64,000 nt of DNA from JAHEDH01 sp963745865 (lineage in GTDB: Bacteria; Actinomycetota; Acidimicrobiia; Spongiisociales; ZC4RG35). The position numbers were made by a program, and so were the translations under genes. Shown one piece after another: positions 61,201 to 64,000 of the stretch (within the stretch, counting starts at the first letter, position 1; every line of letters starts with the position of its first letter). The stretch is from contig CAVUYZ010000004.1 in NCBI GenBank assembly GCA_963745865.1, forward strand, positions 604,966 to 668,965, written 5' to 3'. Under the pieces are notes generated by a model. It did not search any database. It saw only the letters and a list, made by a program, of their open reading frames with translations, and was not told the origin of the DNA.

Positions 61201-61244
61201 TTCTTAGAGACGGTTCTAAGACTCTTCTAAGACGCCTCTAAGTG
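61201..61244. repeat. Four consecutive 11-bp units (TTCTAAGAC-like)
   Basis: Units TTCTTAGAGAC, GGTTCTAAGAC, TCTTCTAAGAC and GCCTCTAAGTG occupy 61201-61244 back to back. The shared core is (T/C)TCTAAG in units two to four; unit one carries the variant TTAGAG. Eleven bp is close to one helical turn, so a protein could contact the same face four times. The array follows csbD by 35 bp. Confidence 0.7.
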
Positions 61245-61329
61245 CCCTTGAGCGCGTTCCAAAACGAGTTCCGGATCAGACGATTCACCGGGTAGTTGGA
61301 GGAGGAGGCAAAACGCCTGGTCAACCGAC

Positions 61330-61367
61330 TTCCACGTAAGCCCCACTCGGGCGGGACTTACGTGGAA
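61330..61367. repeat. 11-bp inverted repeat at the left edge of repeat copy B
   Basis: TTCCACGTAAG at 61330-61340 is complementary to CTTACGTGGAA at 61357-61367, with a 16-nt loop that includes ACTCGGGCGGG. The right arm belongs to the copy shared with the tRNA-Arg flank. The left arm is missing there, so it appeared only at this end. It may act as a terminator or mark a recombination joint. Confidence 0.75.
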
Positions 61368-61412
61368 ACCTCCGTGGAATCTTCCGGGGATCTTCTGGGC
61401 GGCTGAGTGTAC
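61345..61412. repeat. Copy B of the 67-68-bp direct repeat
   Basis: It matches 50698-50764 with about eight or nine differences, in the same direction. It keeps only the 5'-end bases of the tRNA-Arg gene, not its body. The pairing suggests duplication around an inserted or rearranged 10.6-kb segment. Confidence 0.85.
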
Positions 61413-61503
61413 GGTCTCCCAGAAAGGGCCGAGATCTGTTGGTGGAAAACGGAGAAGGGTTGGCGACTCTGAGTCGCCAGCCCTTCAGGTTTGCATGATC
61501 GCT

Positions 61504-62223
61504 TCACACTCTGCACTGGTCCCGGCGATTCCGATTCGCGTATGGCATGTGCAGACGAGCTGACATCGGAGGACCGCCGGCGCCCGAGAGTGGTTCCGCC
61601 TTGGATGGGTTCACAGGTCGGGCGTGCGTCGAAGCCACCGCGAGGTGAGCGTGTAGGACCTTGAGCGCCTGTTCTGGTGAGGTCTGGTTCAGGAGCGTTC
61701 CCATAGACAAGCCGAGGACGAGCGCCACCAATGCGTGCGCCTCGATCCGAGGATCGAGATCGAGCGCGACCATCTCGTTGGAGGCCATCTCGTTCAACTC
61801 GCCCGCGAGAACGTCGATGAGGGCGTGGCCGTTGGCGAAAGCGTCGGCGCTTCGCAGGGTCGGATCGGTCATCGCGGCTGACGCAAACTGCAGGTAGACC
61901 TGCATGGCGGCTCGGGAATCTTGGTCGCGGGGTAGGAACGCCTCGAGAATCGTCGACAGCCGGTCGAACGGCCCGGCCCCCTCTCCAAGCAGGGCCAACC
62001 GTGAGACGATCTGGCTTCCGATGGTCATTGAAGTGTGGTTCAGCGTGTGGACGAGCAGGTTCTCCTTGGTGTCGACGTAGTGCTGGACAAGCGAAACGGA
62101 CATGGCAGCTTCTGCGGCTACCTGTCGGAAGCTGACGCCCGTCAGCCCTTCTCGCTCGGCGATGCGACTGACGGCGGCGGCGATCTGGCGGCGGCGCTCG
62201 TCGTGGTCGACCTTCTTCGGCAT
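61504..62223 (-). CDS. TetR/AcrR-family transcription regulator
   Basis: The 239-aa protein begins with a TetR wHTH (RRQIAAAVSRIAEREGLTGVSFRQVAAEAAMSVSLVQHYVDTKENLL). The ligand-binding helical domain follows. The long Ser/Pro-rich tail after about residue 200 is unusual. The start is ATG 62223. A 22-bp palindrome six bases upstream is a strong operator candidate, so it probably represses itself and the divergent hydrolase. Confidence 0.92.
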   Translation of the reverse strand: MPKKVDHDERRRQIAAAVSRIAEREGLTGVSFRQVAAEAAMSVSLVQHYVDTKENLLVHTLNHTSMTIGSQIVSRLALLGEGAGPFDRLSTILEAFLPRDQDSRAAMQVYLQFASAAMTDPTLRSADAFANGHALIDVLAGELNEMASNEMVALDLDPRIEAHALVALVLGLSMGTLLNQTSPEQALKVLHAHLAVASTHARPVNPSKAEPLSGAGGPPMSARLHMPYANRNRRDQCRV

Positions 62224-62228
62224 ACCGG

Positions 62229-62250
62229 TTATAGTACAGCCGTACGATAA
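62229..62250. promoter_or_regulatory. Palindromic operator between tetR and the hydrolase gene
   Basis: TTATAGTACAGCCGTACGATAA is a 22-bp near-palindrome with two mismatched pairs. It sits between the two divergent starts (62223 and 62265), where TetR-family operators usually lie. GTAC half-sites face each other symmetrically. Confidence 0.8.
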
Positions 62251-62264
62251 AGGAAGGTGTCTTG

Positions 62265-63161
62265 GTGACGGGCATCGGGGGCTTCAAGACCGAGCAGCAG
62301 CGGGTCGAGTATGAGCAGATCTACGAGCGGATCCTCGAACGGGAGTGGCCGGTGCCCCACGACGAGCTCGATCTGGGGACGAGATTCGGAACCACGCGTG
62401 TCCGGGTCTCGGGGGAGGGAGAGCGAACACCTCTGGTCATGGTCCACCCGACAACCGGGTCGTCGTTGGGCTGGTATCCCATCGTCCAGCACCTGTGCTC
62501 CGACCGCGTCGTCTACACCCCGGACACGATCGGCACATGCGGCAGGTCGGTGCAGACCGCTCCGGTGACCTCGGTTCGGGACCTCGTCACATGGTTGGAC
62601 GACGTGGTGGACTCCCTCGGGCTGGTGAGCCTGCACCTGCTCGGCTACTCGGAAGGCGGCTGGATCGCCGGCAGCCACGCTGCCCTTTCAGCGCACCGCG
62701 ACCGTCTAGCCAGCGTGACGCTCATCGAGCCAGGCGGCGCGATCCAACGCATCCCGACAGGATTCCTCATCAGCATGATTGGCCGGGCGATCGTCGCCAT
62801 GGCCGCGCCCGACCGTACCGCCGCGCTCGCTCGATTCAACAGGTGGTTGAACGGCGATATCGAACTGACACCAGCCCAGATGGAGTTGCTCGAAGTCTCG
62901 ATGGGCTCATACCGGCAGCGGCTGCCACGGCCCGGTCGTCTCGAGGACGAGGAGCTTCGAGGCATCGCAGCTCCAACGCTGCTGATGATGGCCGAACAGA
63001 CCAAGCTCTACGACCCTGCCAAGGCGACCGAACGAGCCCGTAGCCTCATCCCCGACGTTCGTGTTGACATCACTCCCGATGCCGGCCATGGACTGCTCTT
63101 CCAGTACCCGGAAATACTGACAGGGCGGATCAATGACTTCCTGGCTGAGCATGACAACTGA
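62265..63161 (+). CDS. Alpha/beta hydrolase
   Basis: The 298-aa enzyme shows PLVMVHPTTG (oxyanion strand), the nucleophile elbow GYSEGG and the catalytic His in DAGHG. The acid is probably the Asp of TKLYDPAK. The substrate is unknown. GTG 62265 suits the AGGAAGG at 62251-62257; TTG 62262 is also possible. It is divergent from tetR, which likely senses the substrate. Confidence 0.88.
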   Translation: MTGIGGFKTEQQRVEYEQIYERILEREWPVPHDELDLGTRFGTTRVRVSGEGERTPLVMVHPTTGSSLGWYPIVQHLCSDRVVYTPDTIGTCGRSVQTAPVTSVRDLVTWLDDVVDSLGLVSLHLLGYSEGGWIAGSHAALSAHRDRLASVTLIEPGGAIQRIPTGFLISMIGRAIVAMAAPDRTAALARFNRWLNGDIELTPAQMELLEVSMGSYRQRLPRPGRLEDEELRGIAAPTLLMMAEQTKLYDPAKATERARSLIPDVRVDITPDAGHGLLFQYPEILTGRINDFLAEHDN

Positions 63162-63319
63162 CAGATTCGGTCGAATCCGCCCGATCTGCTCCAGAACCAC
63201 TGGCAACCGCAACGACATGTGTACGAGGGCTTCTCCAACACCACGACGTCGTAGTCGCCACGCGGCCGCGGTCGGCTTACCAGACGTTCCGAAGAGCGCC
63301 GTGCAACAGTGGGGGTGGT

Positions 63320-63442
63320 GTGTGGCAACGGCCCGTGACGAGATCGTCGATGCGTTCCGTGAGCTCGAGCACAGCACCGGAGATCCGGTTCCCTCTCCGA
63401 GAGGTCGTCGACGAGGTTGCGTCCGCTACGGTCCGGGTGTGA
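63320..63442 (+). pseudogene. Short fragment of a helical DNA-binding-like domain
   Basis: From GTG 63320 the frame reads TARDEIVDAFRELEHSTGDPV. After a one-base change it continues PLREVVDEVASATVRV to a stop at 63440-63442. It looks like a small winged-helix-type domain and may be the end of a broken gene. It overlaps the next start. Confidence 0.35.
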
Positions 63443-63876
63443 CGACCCACGTGTTTCTCAAGCGGGTGGATCTCCCCGCGTCTCCTGAAGTCGTGTTCTG
63501 GGATCTGCTCGAGCCTGAGAACGTTGTCGAGTACGACTCGCACTTCCGGTCATGGGTCCCGCGAGAGCGACCTCCCCGGGTCGGTACCAAGGTTGATTTC
63601 GTGGCCAAAGCCTTCGGGATGTGGTCGAAAGGAACCTCGGAGTTCGTGGCTTTCGAAGCTCCTCACCATCTCGAGCTGCGGTTGGTGAAACCTCAGACCC
63701 CGTTGACGTCCCGTATGACGTGGAGCCTCGCCGGCACCGACACCGGCACCTCGTTCGAGTATCGATTCGAGATCCGGGCACCTGTGGGCTTTGGATGGCT
63801 CGGCCGAATGCTGCTGAGTCAGTTCACATCGCATCTCGCTACCGAACTCCCCGCACTCGCACGCAGGTACTCGTAG
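63439..63876 (+). CDS. SRPBCC (START-like) family protein
   Basis: The 145-aa product fits a SRPBCC fold: a first strand (THVFLKRVDLPASPEVVFWDLL), EFVAFEAPHHLELRLV, then SFEYRFEIRAP and a C-terminal helix (GRMLLSQFTSHLATELPALARRY). These proteins bind hydrophobic ligands. The start is GTG 63439, in the overlap with the previous stop. The function is unknown. Confidence 0.78.
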   Translation: MTTHVFLKRVDLPASPEVVFWDLLEPENVVEYDSHFRSWVPRERPPRVGTKVDFVAKAFGMWSKGTSEFVAFEAPHHLELRLVKPQTPLTSRMTWSLAGTDTGTSFEYRFEIRAPVGFGWLGRMLLSQFTSHLATELPALARRYS

Positions 63877-64000
63877 CTCGGGTCAAGGGCCAAGCACCGC
63901 TTTATCAACGGTCACGGCGGGACAGTGAAACTAGGAGTCGGGGGTGACCACTGAGCGAACGTGGGCCCTCCCTGCGGACCTGACTGGCCACTCGTGCCCT

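Noticed and set aside
61201..61244. Origin iterons
   Set aside because: Four short imperfect units without DnaA boxes, an AT-rich region or a replication gene nearby do not support an origin.
61345..61412. Second tRNA-Arg gene
   Set aside because: Only about eight bases of the tRNA 5' end are present; the rest is the upstream flank.

Overview
The window is high-GC DNA from an actinobacterium. I infer this from the gene set: the radA-disA-carD-ispF-cysS-rlmB run, a WhiG/FliA-type sigma factor, DUF3263, a mycothiol-dependent-enzyme-type protein, a wax ester synthase/DGAT family protein and type III pantothenate kinase. An Acidimicrobiia-like lineage is plausible but the sequence does not prove it.

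Layout. 1-3.8 kb: CoA and translation genes (DUF2520 protein, panC, coaX, lysS). 3.8-6.8 kb: a regulatory patch (degenerate GGDEF protein, WhiG/FliA-like sigma factor, single-domain response regulator) and a polyprenyl diphosphate synthase. 7-9.5 kb: clpC. 9.5-14.8 kb: a four-gene BMP/PnrA-type nucleoside ABC transporter on the minus strand, then a membrane-anchored zinc-ribbon protein. 16.1-21.9 kb: radA, disA, carD, ispF, cysS, rlmB and tRNA-Thr(TGT). 21.9-29.3 kb: a gene-poor, decayed stretch that starts at the tRNA-Thr and contains a degenerate copy of its 3' half. It holds a broken secreted hydrolase and remnants of an enolase-superfamily dehydratase, two SDRs, a hydroxyisobutyrate-dehydrogenase-like protein and a sulfatase. 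29.3-32.8 kb: a better preserved end of the same catabolic cluster (second sugar-acid dehydratase, DHQase-like protein, ROK regulator).

33-50.5 kb: mostly housekeeping and envelope genes. They include a TPM-domain protein with a glycine-rich tail, an ApbE/ferric-reductase-like module divergent from an OmpR-type two-component system, LytR_C, AI-2E transporter, AlaX, CvpA-CAP, EamA and WS/DGAT genes. 50.6-61.4 kb: tRNA-Arg(CCT), a giant cyclic beta-1,2-glucan synthase (NdvB-like, about 2,800 codons) and a small stress-type cluster with CsbD. This block is bracketed by two copies of a 67-68 bp direct repeat. 61.5-63.9 kb: a TetR regulator with a visible operator, a divergent alpha/beta hydrolase and an SRPBCC protein.

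About twenty genes, including panC and lysS, which a cell would normally need intact, are broken by single-base frame changes although the protein reads through convincingly. Most forward-strand breaks shift the frame by +1. I read these mainly as sequence or assembly errors and annotate those genes as one unit. The 22-29 kb region is different: pieces are truncated and missing as well as frameshifted, which points to real decay.
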